Origin: Caprimulgus europaeus
Lineage: Eukaryota; Chordata; Aves; Caprimulgiformes; Caprimulgidae
Assembly: GCA_907165065.1 (NCBI GenBank)
Contig: OU015523.1
Coordinates: 17,297,834-17,361,833, forward strand
Reading direction: 5' to 3'
Length of the DNA: 64,000 bases
The notes under the pieces were generated by a model. It was given only the letters and a program-made list of their open reading frames with translations. It was not told the origin of the DNA and did no database searches. The position numbers and the translations under genes were made by a program. Positions within the stretch are counted from its first letter, which is position 1; every line of letters starts with the position of its first letter. Positions 1-13,562 of this stretch are shown here, piece by piece.

Positions 1-3000
1 GCTCAAAGAAAATTGGCCAATACTCTGACAACTGCAAAGACAACGTCTTTAGAGCTGTTACCACAACGCAAGAAACTACTCAAAAAGCAATACATACTTT
101 CACAACTCTTTCCATAGTAGAAAATTAAGTGTGTCATTATTTCTATATTCCAAACTCACCATGTATATTGCTGGAATAAAGCTTCCTAGGGACAAGCTAA
201 ATATACTGAATGTATTTTTTAAGTTTAGAGAAGCAACATTTGTTATTACACGTGTTTAAGTTAAGTATATAGATGAATTTTTACCATGCAAGCAAGGATT
301 CAAGCACTCTGCTGTGTAAATAAACTACTGTTGCCTCAACAAATTAACAGTGGCTTTCCCTAAGCACACTGCATGTTCTGAGAGTTTGTAAGTGGATGTG
401 TTATACATACGAAAGCAGGAGAGCCCTGTGAGAGCCCTCAAAAAGCCTAACACCCTACATCAGCCAGAGAGCCCAGCTATCTTGGCTGTTTTAAGACGTT
501 TTATAAATACACTTGTGTTCTTTGCTAGTTACACTGAAAGACCCGAAACCCTTCACACCCTCAGAGCAGTAATTACAGCCGTTATTTTAGAGATGAACAT
601 TTCAAACAAGAATCCCTTTATAGGGAACTCTGTAGATAATTATTGACTTTCAAAATGACTGTTTTGCCCAGTAAATTAAAATCTACCATGAAGAGGAATG
701 CCAAGGACCAACACGTAGCATCTGATGGCAATCTAAGTCTACTTCCTTCAGGAAGAGAGGAAAATGGGACATTTTGAAAGCAGGCATTTTTAAGTACAGT
801 ATCAGTCTCACATGCAAAACAATGGATGGCAGCCACATTGTATTTCAAAGATTTCTGTGTACAAAAAAAATGTTATTTTTCTGCAAAACAATAAATTCTG
901 AGCCCTGGATCATAGACAAAAGTAACAAGAGCAACTTGGGTGTGTACTAGAGGAAGTACGGAGGCAAAACAGAAGAGTTTGAACACACATGGAGAAATAT
1001 GAAAGCCAAGATCTGGAAGTAGAGGGACATATGGTCCATGTGCTCTGTACTGTTTCCAACCAAGATAAAGCAGCTAGCTCTTACTGCAAAAGATTAAAAA
1101 AAAAGTTTATCTAATATTTTGTATTTTAAAATATAAACCAATAACATTAGAGTTTTCTTTAACTACACTTTTTTTTTTTTAACATCAAAATCCAATCAAG
1201 AGCCAGTTTGTCAGCAAACAAAGGGCAAAGCATATTTACAAAAATTAGGCCAAAAATATTTCTGTTCCTATGGTGTAGATGAACATGTGAATTCAAATTA
1301 AATGTTTGAGATAGATACAGGTAAAATGACCCCAATTCCTCTTTCTGGACCCCCCAGTAGGAAATGGACTGACAGTTAGAGGAAACCAAGGAGAGCCATG
1401 CTTGGCCACTCGCAAAATTCACATGCAACATTTTACACCTTTGTTATAACTGTGGTTATTTTATGGCCTCACTACAAGGTGGAACATCACCCTCATATAT
1501 ATGCAGCAAGTTGCATGTCTGAGCACCTCAGACTCCACCACAGCTTTGGTGAACTAACTCATACTCAAGTTCAAAACCAGATGGTTCTACATCAAAAAGG
1601 CTACGTATTTTGGTTTCACAAAAAAAACCCAACCAAACCCACAAGAAATAAAGAAGTCTTTCAGCCAAGGTTTAGAAGTTCAAGCCTGTTTACATCCGGT
1701 GATAAACTGTATGTATGTGACAGCACTAGAAGAGGCTGACACCTCATATCCAGAGGACATGACCTGCCAGGCTTTTAAGAAGTTCTTGCATGGTCGTGCC
1801 AAGACTTGAGTACGCTTCTCCTAAACCCTGAAGTGACCACACTACCAAATACTGAGAGAGTAACTCCAAATGACCAAATGGTTACTTTGCAAACATAATT
1901 AATTTCACTGCCCGCTGCATTAAAGCTTCACAATAACCAAGAGTAGCAGGAACACCCTCAATGAGCGTATTAAACTGCTACTTCATTTTTACGTATCACA
2001 ATTTCTTTTTATCTGCTACAAACACAGTGCACACACACTCTGGACTACTAGATAGGGAAAAAAAGCCTGGTATTTTCATGGAAGACACACACACCTTCAG
2101 CAAGAGTCGAGCGTGCTGACAGCAGGTCTTCCCAAGGCTGTTTATCTGGTAGCATCCTGTAGGGTCAGAGCCCTGCTTCAGCAACAAGCAACACTGTCAC
2201 TAGACTGGTTAAAGCACAAAGCTCAAGTGTCCAAGGATAACACACTCCATCTTACTGACAGAACGTAACAGCACCAAAAAAATTTCCCTGTGATAAATCT
2301 TTTAGAGCTGTGTTTAACCATTTAAGAGCTGCCAGTTGAAGGAAACAAAACAAACCATGAGTTTAGCCAAAATGTTCAGCGCAGAGCCACCACAGCGGGA
2401 GAGTCAACATGGAGAGCAAGAGATACCTTCAGAAAAACTGGCACCTCTCAGCAGCACATTAAAAATAAATAAACCCTGATAAGCAGGCACTTGTGTGCAC
2501 TTTTCTCAAAGTCCAACAGGACTTGAAATAAAGAAAAGTTTAGAAAGTCATGATCCAAAGAAAAGCTCAAGAGTACCTATGCCTGGAAACGTATCACAGA
2601 TCGCACTGATGTTTTACTACCTGATTAGATTTAACTCTCTCACAAAATGAACGTTTTTTGATAGTTTTGGGGCATACGTGATGCTGAACCTCCTCACTTG
2701 CAGAAGCAGTGGAAAACAAATTCTCACAATCAAACCACATTCAATGCCAACAGTCTTAACTTGTCTATAAAAAGCTCTCAAGAAAAGGTTTTGCTTTTAG
2801 TAGGTCAGTGACTTGAGAACAGAAAGTGGAAATAAGTGTGGCATTCTGACCAAAACCAGTTTTGTTTCCTTTTTTCTTTTTTTTTTTTTTCAGAAAACCC
2901 TTTGAGAAAAGAGGTCAAGAAGATTAGAGAAAGAACTGCTCTCTACACACCTAAAGTACAATGGCTTCGCTAACATCATAAAGAGATGCTTAAAAAAAAT

Positions 3001-4254
3001 AATTATTTAAAAAAATGGAAAACTGGATGGAGAGGTAAAAATGCACTATAATAGAACTGCCATATGTTTATCTACTCATCTTCATCATAAGGCTTATGAT
3101 TTTATTAAGGATCTCCTGCACAAAACCCGACATGTACTTTCTCCCTATTAAAAAAACAAAACCTAAATACGGCTTTTAAGTAATTCTCTTACTTTCTTCT
3201 ACAATATTTTGCTTTATACATAAATACTGTAAAATACTGAATTCAAGTATCCACACTGCCATGCTGATGACTTACAGAAGACTGTTGTAACAGTATAACC
3301 CCATTCCTCTCAAGAACTCCAGAGGAATTTAACTGTACCTTAAGTTTCAGAAGGTAATGCATGTCTACAGTATTTTCAAATCAACTTGGTTTCTCCAACA
3401 TCTTAACATGTAGTACTGGCTTGTATATTCTCTCATGTCAGATACTACATCCAACTCCCCTATAAAAGTCAAACAATCCAACTTCAAACCGGGCTGCACA
3501 AATGGTGACAGCTAAAAGCAATTTAAATTTCCAGTGAGACATAATTCATTGCATAATACTAATTCAGTCCCTGAGTTTGGATTACAACCAGAACACTGGT
3601 AGTTATGGACTTTAAAATGAGAAGGACATTGCCCTCAGTGGTCTGTGAGCATTCCCAATATGCCAGAGGCAACAACAAAAAATATTAATGCCTCTTAAAC
3701 AATGGCAGAAAACTTGGACAAATAGGACAAATTCAATACAGGGTACAGTTTATTTTACTTATTTTCCTCTCATGGAAAATATTCAGGAAAAAAGATGATG
3801 CTATCATACAGACAAAATAGATTTTTTTTGTACCAGTCTCAAATCTTAAACAGGAAAGAAACTGGAAAATAAGCCTGCTAGTATAGAAAGTTCCTAAACC
3901 TATTGCAAGTCAAGACAAGTCAACATGTGATAAACTTACATGGCTGTTCTAGTTACTACTAGCCACAAAGAAAGGTTCCATAGGTGTTCATGAACAACTA
4001 AATTAGTACATTTCTATTTATTCATTTTAGCTTTATTCCAGACACTTTAGTGGTCTGGATGAAGGCACACAACTGTTCTTTAACAAGAACAAACAAGGCT
4101 TTCTCTTCAAGCCACAACAAAGGACGTCTCCATACATGCCGGAATATTCCCCTCGGCATGGCTGAAGCTGGGTTTTTTGAGGGTTTTGTTGGTGGTGTTT
4201 TAAAATCATGAAAGCTTCTCAGCTTCAACTTTTCATATACACCTCATAACGAGC

Positions 4255-4345
4255 AGAAAAATAAAAAGGATCTCTTGGGTCTCCAAGTCCAACTTCATCC
4301 TGCTAAAGGAACCTATAGGGTATAGCCCTGAATGTGTACTCAATC
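4255..4345 (-). mobile_element. Possible ancient CR1 fragment
   Basis: The plus strand reads as a degraded form of the end of an old CR1 in reverse orientation: a 'ggatctcttgggtctcc' stretch followed by 'aagtccaact' and a 'cctgcta' block. The tail repeat is gone and the match is short, so this may be coincidence. Confidence 0.3.
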
Positions 4346-6333
4346 AAGGTATGTCTTTAAGGTACTTACCTTTTCTTGAGGAAAGCTATCCTAAAAATCT
4401 TTTTCTTTGGGTGAGCAGAACAGAAAATAGAGATTTTAAAGACAGAAAATACATCCTTTTATAACTTCAGCGTCCTTGTTTTTACACAAGCATTGTACTT
4501 GAGGGAAGTAAAAGCAATAATTAAACTAATGTTTGCTCACTCTGCCCTTAAACTATTTACAGAGGAAAAAAAGTACAATCAACATCCTTTCTGACTATTT
4601 TGCTAAAGTTAAGACAAACATGATTAGTTTCACTTCCAGGTCACCTTTCTCCTGATAATCCTGGCTCATGCTTCAGACTGAATTCCCTTTTTGTGGAGCC
4701 CAAGGGATCAGACAGGTAGACAGTACCCCAAATGTGCCCTCAGCAGCAGCAGCAGCTACAACTCTGCTCATTTCCCTCTCTCTGCTGGAGTCCACTACCC
4801 AGAATCCCTTACCACATTTACAGCCCTATTGTTCAGGCATCCTGGTCACACTCACATCCCTGTGCAAAACCTTTTCCATGCACATTTCCAAACGATGGGC
4901 TTTCAACATACAAGCTCTCCACGTGACAGCATGTTACTTCTAAGACACTTATATTAATGGCTATGGGTATTCCTGTGCATTACTGTACTCTCATATTAGT
5001 GAAAGTAAGGGTTTGTTCCACATTAAAGAGAGTTTAAGAATAGCAAAGGCAAGATGCACCAAAATAAGAAGAGTATAAATTTTACTGCTGGTACTCAAGA
5101 TTTTCTTGAATTACTTTAGACTTCATACTCTCTTCCCACTGGCAGAAGTCTGAAGGGTGGTACAATGAAGTATTTCTCCTTCACTCACAGCCAAGGCAAC
5201 CGTTCTTCTCCTTAACCAAGCAGTGTTTTTGGGTACGCCACATGACTTAATTAGCATGCTTATTGAAAAACTTCCCAGCTGGATCCACTGATCTGCATGT
5301 CAATTTTAGTACAAATCTGGAAACTTAGGCTATTCGCATATAGTTCTACCACCACCTCTACAGAGCTCCAAAGGCCAGTATCAAAAAAGTTCTGAAACAT
5401 TTAAAAAAGCATATTTAAGACATTAGTAGGATCTGAAACTTCAAATTATCATTGCTTTCTTTTTTAATCCAAAGGTCAATTGCTGTGTTCTTTAAACCAG
5501 ACACATTTTCAAGTTTGCCATTCCACTTACTCTTTTCCCGCAAAAAACATTTTTATATTTGTAAAACATGCTTGCACAAAACTGAAACCCACAAAACAAA
5601 CAACAAAAAAACCCCTGTGACTGTTACATCAGCTAAATTCTGGCATTACTAACAGTAAAAACAACATTTCCCAGAGATAACTCCATTTGAGAGCTGTGGT
5701 TCCACGCGGTTTCAAGCACATATACTGACTACAATAAAGGTAAAGAAGCAAAAAAAGTGAGATGTGACCATTTAAACCATAATGCCTTTATACATAAAGA
5801 CAAGTTACTAATATTGTGACAAATATGGAAGAGAAGGAATGAGTACTTCTCTCCAATTTTTCTTCTCCATGAAAAAATTACTTAAATAATAAGATCTGAG
5901 TTAACTTACAGCTTCAGTCAGTATACCAACTGCCTCATACTCACCAAATGCATCCTGAACCCAAAAATAAGCCCAGGGAAGAGCAAGTTTTGGGTGTGGG
6001 TTTTGTGTGGGGGCTTTTTGGGTTTTTTTGTTTGGTTGGTTGGTTGGGTTTTTTTCCCTGATCTTGTCTATTTTTTACAAAACTCAATTCATCTGAATGA
6101 TTCCAATAAAGAAAAGAAACCACTTGGTTAGGCTGCACCTTACTTCTTTCCTAGCAGCCATTTCTGATGCCACATTATTCTGTTGACTTCTGTCACCATC
6201 ACAGCACTGAAGCTGAAGAATGTCAACAGAAGCGTCTCAGTCTCTCACAGCTATCTACAGGGAAGAGGAACAAGTTTTCCACGATACCCAAGTTATAAAC
6301 TCTTCCATCATTCAGATGATGACAGCTGCAGAC

Positions 6334-6385
6334 AAAAAAATAAAAAAGAAAAAAAAAAAAGAAAAAAAAAGAAAAAGAAAAAGAA
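6334..6385 (+). repeat. A-rich low-complexity tract
   Basis: About 50 bases are almost pure A, broken by single G or T residues (pattern A5-A11 then G). It gives lysine-rich or phenylalanine-rich frames on the two strands, which are not genes. Confidence 0.9.
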
Positions 6386-9300
6386 CTGTACGCCCCAACA
6401 GTGTAAGCCATCTAAGAGATGGACTATTTTGTGCATGTCCAAGTCAGAGCAAACGCCAAGCACAGCCTTAAGCAAAGTGCTGCCTAGAAACGAAGTACGA
6501 CAGCCTCCAGTAAGAGCCTCTCCTCCAGCTAACGGTCTGATCCTTTCCTCATCCAAAGATTTAAAAGGGAAAGAATAAAAGGCATTCTGGACTATTACTG
6601 TACCTTAGGGCTTTGGTATAAGGCTTCAGGGCTATCATTTCTCTTCTCTCATTTGTGCAGATTAGAAGGAAAAAAAATTAATTTGACATCTATTTTTGCA
6701 TGTTTGAAATCACTGGGAATGTGGAAGCAAGGCATCAACAGAATTTTACAAAACCAAATTATAGTTTTTAAATAAGTTATATTAGCAGTAGTCCAGGATT
6801 CCAGCCCTCCACAGTAACCTCATATGTACACTAAATGAGACTGTAGCTGTTAGAGGCACAGAAAAAGAAGCATTTGTTTAGTTCTACTCAAAGTTTCCGC
6901 ACCAAATGGGAAACCACGTACCAGTACAGATGATCATTTTTGCTCTAAAGTATCTTCACAGCTTCTCATGTGAGAACTCTAGACTTAACAGTTTCACACA
7001 TCTCTCTCGCTTGTATGTCAAAAAGGTAGGTGTAAGTCAACTAAAACCCCTAAAAATTTTAAGGAATAAAGAAGTGACAAAAGGCAACACTTTGATTTTA
7101 AAGGTCCACATAAAGTTTTTAACCTTTGAACCAGATGTAGAAGACCAATAATTAATTTTCTTCCTTGGCCCATATTCCATGCAACAACTGATTTCTACAC
7201 ACAATCTTCAGACACCCATTTATTAAATAAAAACTAAAGTGACTACTGTGAATAGACAGTTATGTACTAAGGGATGAATATTCTTCATGCACTGGCATTC
7301 ATACACCAAAATAATTTCCTTATACAGTAAATTCTTTTCAGCCAACACCCCCAATAATAAACTTGATAATTACACAGCTATTGCAATATGGTCCTGATCT
7401 ACACTTGAAGCTCTGAGCAGTTCTTCAGTTGTGCTAAATTCTTTTGTGTTGAAGTAAGAACCATAGGATCAAAAACTGAAGGAATGCATTGTTTTTCCTC
7501 AGGACCCACATGAAGCAAGCTCTGTAGAGATCCCCCACAGAAAGTCTGTGGTTCTCAACTGCAGTACAGGACTACTGAACTAGAGCAAGCTTTCATCTGA
7601 ACAGCACTTAGGTCAAAAACCAAAATTCAGAGCCAGTTTAACCCCCTAACTAAAAATACAGGCTTCCCAACCATACTAAGCTTTCCCAAATGCAGTGTAT
7701 TTACCTGAACTCCAAGGCTAAGGAAGTTCTTTCAAAATGAGAGCTACATCCCAAGGCTAGGACAAACCATTGCATATGCTAAATTCCCAGACTGAAGCTA
7801 ACCTCTCTAAGATAACCTACCTAGCCTTTAGGTGTTAAAGCTGGAGCCAGTTTCACAGATCCTCATCTTCACATCCACTAACTGCCAGCAAGCTGCCAGT
7901 AGCATGAGGCTACTTCATCCCAGTGGGAGAAGGAACAGGATCAGTGTGCTGTAACTGAAATTCAACCCAAGCCCATGCAGAAAGAACCAGAATGACAGAA
8001 AATAAAGACTGTAAAGGCCCACGGGCTGTCTTAATTAAAATCTCTCCAAACTCCTATATATAAACTACCTGGCAAACTTCTTAATCGTTTAAACAACCAC
8101 TGCCCGGAATCTGACAGCCTTCCTAATATATTCCACTGCTCCCGTTGTTCTTAAAAATTGCATCAGTAACTTAAAGCATATTTGCTGCAGTTTAAGCCCA
8201 CAAACTGTTTCATCTCCAGTGAAGAAGACAACTTCACCTTTTCTTTCCAGCTATCTTTAACATATTTAGAGAACATTATCAAAAGAACTCTTCCCTCAGT
8301 CTCCTCTACAAGATAGCATCCAAAGTACATTCAGCCTTCCCTTAGAGCATGTTTTCTAGATCTCTGACATTCCCCTTTGCCTGTGACTATTCTTCTCGTG
8401 GTACACCACCAAAACTAGGTGCTGCACTTCTACTTAGGCTTATTAGCACATTAACAATTGAGAAGGCTAACTTCAGGTATTTTCATGACATTCCTGTTCA
8501 TACACCCAGTAAAAAATTTACTGTTTTTGAAATATCAGTTGATTCACAGCCACTGTGCAAACTAACTCCAGGTTCTTCTCTGCAGATCTCCAGCCTTCCC
8601 AGTTATCCTCCACCCTGTTACTTGCACAGCCAAGCCCTACTGAAGACTAAGAGACTACATCTGCCCCTGCTAAACTTCATCCTACTTGGGCGCCACTGCT
8701 TTGTCAACCTCATTTTGAATATATACTCTTTAGCCCTTGAGTGTCTCTGAAGTGAATGCAAAACACAAATCTAGAAACTTTACTCAGATCAGCGGCAAAA
8801 AACTTAGTACTACACTAAGACAGAGAAAGAGCAGATAAAACTCTGCTCAAGAACCCCCTTGACCCTCCCAGTTTGACAAGGAGCCCTGACTAACTTCAAA
8901 GGAATATTCATTTTCTAATGGTGGCAGACCCTTTTTAGACAAATGGAAGTCTGAGTTTCTGCCAGGATATATAAAATAGTTAACAGTGTGAAAGTGAGCA
9001 CAGACAATGTAAAGACATTCCATTTGTTAGAAAAGACATACTGGGTCAGATCAAAGCTTTGCCTAATCCACTTTCTTGTCTTTGAGACCAGCCATAAGCA
9101 AACACCAATAATACCACAGTAATTAACAGGAGTTATGAATACAGATGTAAGTCTTAAATATATATACACATATGCCATATATATTTATCAAAAGCACTTA
9201 TAGTAGCTTTACCTAACAACACATTATAACTTTCTCCAGCACTGCATCTTGTTGCCCATGTCCAACATCAGTTTATAGGAACAAAGACCTCTCAGCTGCA

Positions 9301-12300
9301 TAAAGCCAAAAAAATGAAAAAGATGCTGTGACTCAATTACTGGAGGAAAATTAACAGTATTCCATAAAAGTACACATTTGAAGTTTTTAGTGAATGATGT
9401 GTTTAAAAACAAGCACTTTCATGACACACAGCTGACTCCATTTACCAAGCATGTTCCATGGCTGATCTCCTTTTAAGAGGTTTCCAGTTATGTGGTCTAC
9501 ATATCCTTTTCTGCAAAGAACAGCCATGGGGTGGGTCACTTTGTCAGAACCTGAAGAGTATTATATTTTTTAAGAGGGGAGTTTCAAATAACTTCTAGAA
9601 GATTTCAGCTATTTCTCTTTTAGTAGCACAAAGGATTTTTTTCTTAATACTACGCCAAGATGAAGCACAAGTGATTCATAACTGCACCAGCCTACCTTCC
9701 TGCATTCTACAGAAGAAAATACACTCGAACTTTCAGCAGCAGCATCAACTCTCAAGTCAGATCGTCCAACTTCCATTATGTCATCATAGTTCAGCTCCAT
9801 TTTTAACACCATTTGAAGAGTTACACTTTATATAGTCTATCTCAGGACATCCAAAGAGGTACATTTTATAAAGGAGAACATTTCATATATAATTTATAAA
9901 TCTGGTAGAATGCTAGTATTATTGCATTAGCTCTTTGTATTTTCATTTAAAAACAGGGGAAAGGTACTATGAGGAAGTTGTAAATTTAATATTTCATCAC
10001 TTATTTCCACACAAGCACAAAATCTAATAAATATGGCAGAGCTGATTCCATACACAGAGTAATTCCATACAGTAGGGCTGAAGAAAGTGGTAAGAAACAA
10101 TGGTCAAATAAATCACTACCTGACTCACTGCATATTTTTTAAGTATGAATGGCTTTTATATTAATACAGACAGAATGAGAAATCAAAGTAAAGCAGCACA
10201 AGAGATGCCCAGAGCAATTCAAGAGATTTCAACAAAAAAATCTCCAGGAGTTCAGTTACATCTCTCTTCAGTGTCAGATGAAAGCTCATTATTCCTCTTC
10301 ATTTGCAGACAAACTCCCCAACTCATTATTAACTATGTTTCCTGACAAAATCCTAGACATTATCTGAATTTTCAGAAATACTGGCTTTTGTTCTCTACTA
10401 TACTTAGAATTAACAGGTCTTTCAAATACACTACAGTCATAAAAAACTGCATCTATAGTCTCAAAGCAAAATTGTAATACCTTGTGTAGAGCAGTCTTCT
10501 CAGCACCAACAGTTCTCCTTACTGCATAAACATCCTGTATCAGTTCCAGCATTTAATGGACTACAAATATATTTTTCATAGGATTCTTCCTCATATTTCT
10601 GAGAAAAATATTTCTTCTACTAGCACACCAGACAGAGATGCCACCCTACTAGCCTTTTTTTTTTTTTGCCCCTGCAAGAACTGCTGACTTCATTCACACA
10701 GACTCAAGGCACACCTGCAAATTACTAGGTGAGGGCTGCTCACTCTCACAGATTAATCCATAGAGCAGCAAAGCCCAGTGCACCACGACTCTGGGACTTC
10801 ACTGGAAGCACACCACCAGTACACAAGAATGCCTGGAGAGGTTAAAGCACCACAGTGTAGAAGACACCAGGCTGCACAGTCAGTGTGAACAGCCAAAAAA
10901 ACCCAAGTTCAAACCTACACGTTACCAGTCTGCTCAGATACTCAAACAAGCACACCATAAGCAGCTTTGAAAGTAAATTTGTACTTACACTGTTATTCAG
11001 GTGCAAAATCAACCTACCCAAAACTGAGAACAAGAAGAGGCCGCAGGTCTGCAGCATTACTGTGACAGCATATTAGCAGAAACTTTGCTCAAAATATCAC
11101 CAGCATTGTCCAATCCCCTTGCTTTTTCCATATATTAGTCAGAGCAACGCTACAGTAAGAATGGTTCAACGTAATGCCCAAGTCACCTAGTCAAAAAAGT
11201 GACAGAGACACTAATTTCCTTATAAAAAGACAGATGTACACCAACCACAGGTGTTGGGTTAGAACCAGTTTGGGGATTTTGGTGCTAGGTTGTTGGGGTT
11301 TTTTTTTTTTGCTTTTGCAGTAATATTCTGAAAAATCCATGGGTATTGAATCCCAGTGTTCAATACAGTTTGTTATAGGTTCACCAAATAGTGCTGCAAA
11401 TACTTGCAAAACTTAAGTGTTTCACAAGGCTCACTGAATTAAATTTTAAAGTCACATAGTGACTATGTCCTTACTTGAAAACCAACCTCTTACGAGTCTG
11501 AAAAATACTCAATTTTGTAGCCACTTACACACTAAAATCTTGACGATTTATCAAAGCCAGAAATCTTATTTCCTACCTTACCAGTATGTTCTCTAAAAAT
11601 TGGCTTGCTGACAACCTAAATGCAAAATCTGCAACCAGGAGAGAAGTTTCCCATAGTCACAAGACTCAAAAGGAAAAGGCACTTAAAGTGACAGAAGACA
11701 GTACCTTAGGTTGCAACGCAGCCTCTTTCAGGACTCCCTTAGCAGCATCAAAAGCAAATGTTCATGCTAGTGGGGCAGGATGTGACCAAGTCACAGAACG
11801 TAGCATGTGGAACGAGAAACAGGTTCGCTACTTCTGACAAAACAATTATTGTTCAAGTATTAAAACATTACTCCCAAGTCTGGCCTGCAGAAATGTAATT
11901 AGTCAACCCAGACTTGGCAGAACATTTTAAAGCAGTTTGTAAAGGCTTTAAAGTAGAAGCTCTAAAGCAAAGCCTTCACACATGGTCTAGGTTTAAATTC
12001 CAGATCTTGGAAACCTAGTTCATCCCCTCCCCTCCATATCATGTTTCTGACAATGCACACATGTGTGTCTCTCCCTACACTCAAAAATACATGTGAAAAG
12101 TAATAAGATCAGAAGGAGCTGCTAGAAGACCATTTATCATGATTTGTTCTCTGCAATCTACTGATTTTGACCTAGTCTGCCAGGAACTCCTTCCTGATTC
12201 CACTTGCTCTTAAAAAAAAAAAAAAAAAAAGACAAAGCCAATAAAATCCCACAATCCCACCCAAAACAATGTCCCTACAATGTCCAAATGAACTAAAAGG

Positions 12301-13505
12301 CATATGTAGCTACTACATGTTCTGAAGTAATTCTGGAAGAAATTTACATTTTGTAATTATGCCACCACATAAGAATGAAAATTAGGCTTTCACTAGACAT
12401 TCTGAAACGTGGGCAGTGTCATTGTCTCAATATGAGTATTTCTGAATTATCATAATTACTAAAAGTTATGGACATAAACACCTCTGCACTACTCCCTTTT
12501 AGAGTCGTCCCACTATGATCAAAATTTACAGTCAATCATTAACTGCTGAAACGTTACCAGTGAAAAAATAATCTAGTGTATTATAAAAAAAAAAAATCCA
12601 CAGGCTACTGCATAAAGCCAAAGCACTGACACCACACAGAAGATGTTGTTTGTTGTCTCATGAATATCATCTATACCTGTCTGCAAAAATCCCACAGGCA
12701 TTTCAGATGTGCCACCTGGGAAAAGAGCTGCCATTCTTCTGCTCTCACTGGTCCCAGCAATGCCTTTGTCAGCTTCCACAGACATGGAAAGCCAGTAACT
12801 CCAGACAAAGAGAAGCTTCAGTACACTGAACTTAAGTCTATCATGAAACAGAAGAGACTTGCAGGTTTGGTAGTATTCATTACCCAACTACTTTTCTAAA
12901 CCACACTCCAGCTGAATGACAATTGGAGAATTTGCTGGTGAATTTTATTCCTCACACATGTAAGGAATCCAACAAACAAGCATACTCAACTAGCATCCCC
13001 ATGTCACTGGCATAATAAAATTCTACACACAACCCAGAACTAACTCATCTACTGATAAAAGAACAGCAAGCTCCAAGTTGAGCTCAGTCTAAAAGCAGCA
13101 ATACCTTCCTGTCTGGGAGCTGCAACCAAAGCTCTCCCTGCCCTCCCACTGAGGAACATCATCTGAATTTCAGGACCAAAATTCCTGGCATAGTAAAGTT
13201 CTCCCACTCTGCACAAACCTCATGCTTTTGTCTCTAGTGCATTTACTAGTTGATCCACTAGAAAATAAAAGCAGATAAACAGGAAAAAACACCTAGCTTT
13301 CCATGGGTCTATACAGCATTTCCCCAAGACTCAAATCAACCCTGCAGTCCGTTGTGCTTACTAAAACATGTAATCCAAAATTAACAGTTTCTGTAAACCT
13401 ATTTCAAAGTCTCTACAACTGAAATTTGATTAGTAAGGTTTCTCTGTTCTCTGAGGAACACGGGGAAAAAAAAAAGTTAACTTGTAACTACTATACTGCA
13501 TTACA

Positions 13506-13562
13506 ATATATATATATATAAAAAATTATATATATTATATATATATATACACATACACACAC
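13506..13562. repeat. (TA)n microsatellite with CA-rich end
   Basis: Two TA-repeat blocks are separated by a short A run and a TTAT step, then pass into ACACATACACACAC. This is an ordinary compound dinucleotide repeat in GSK3B intron 1 and is likely length-polymorphic. Confidence 0.9.
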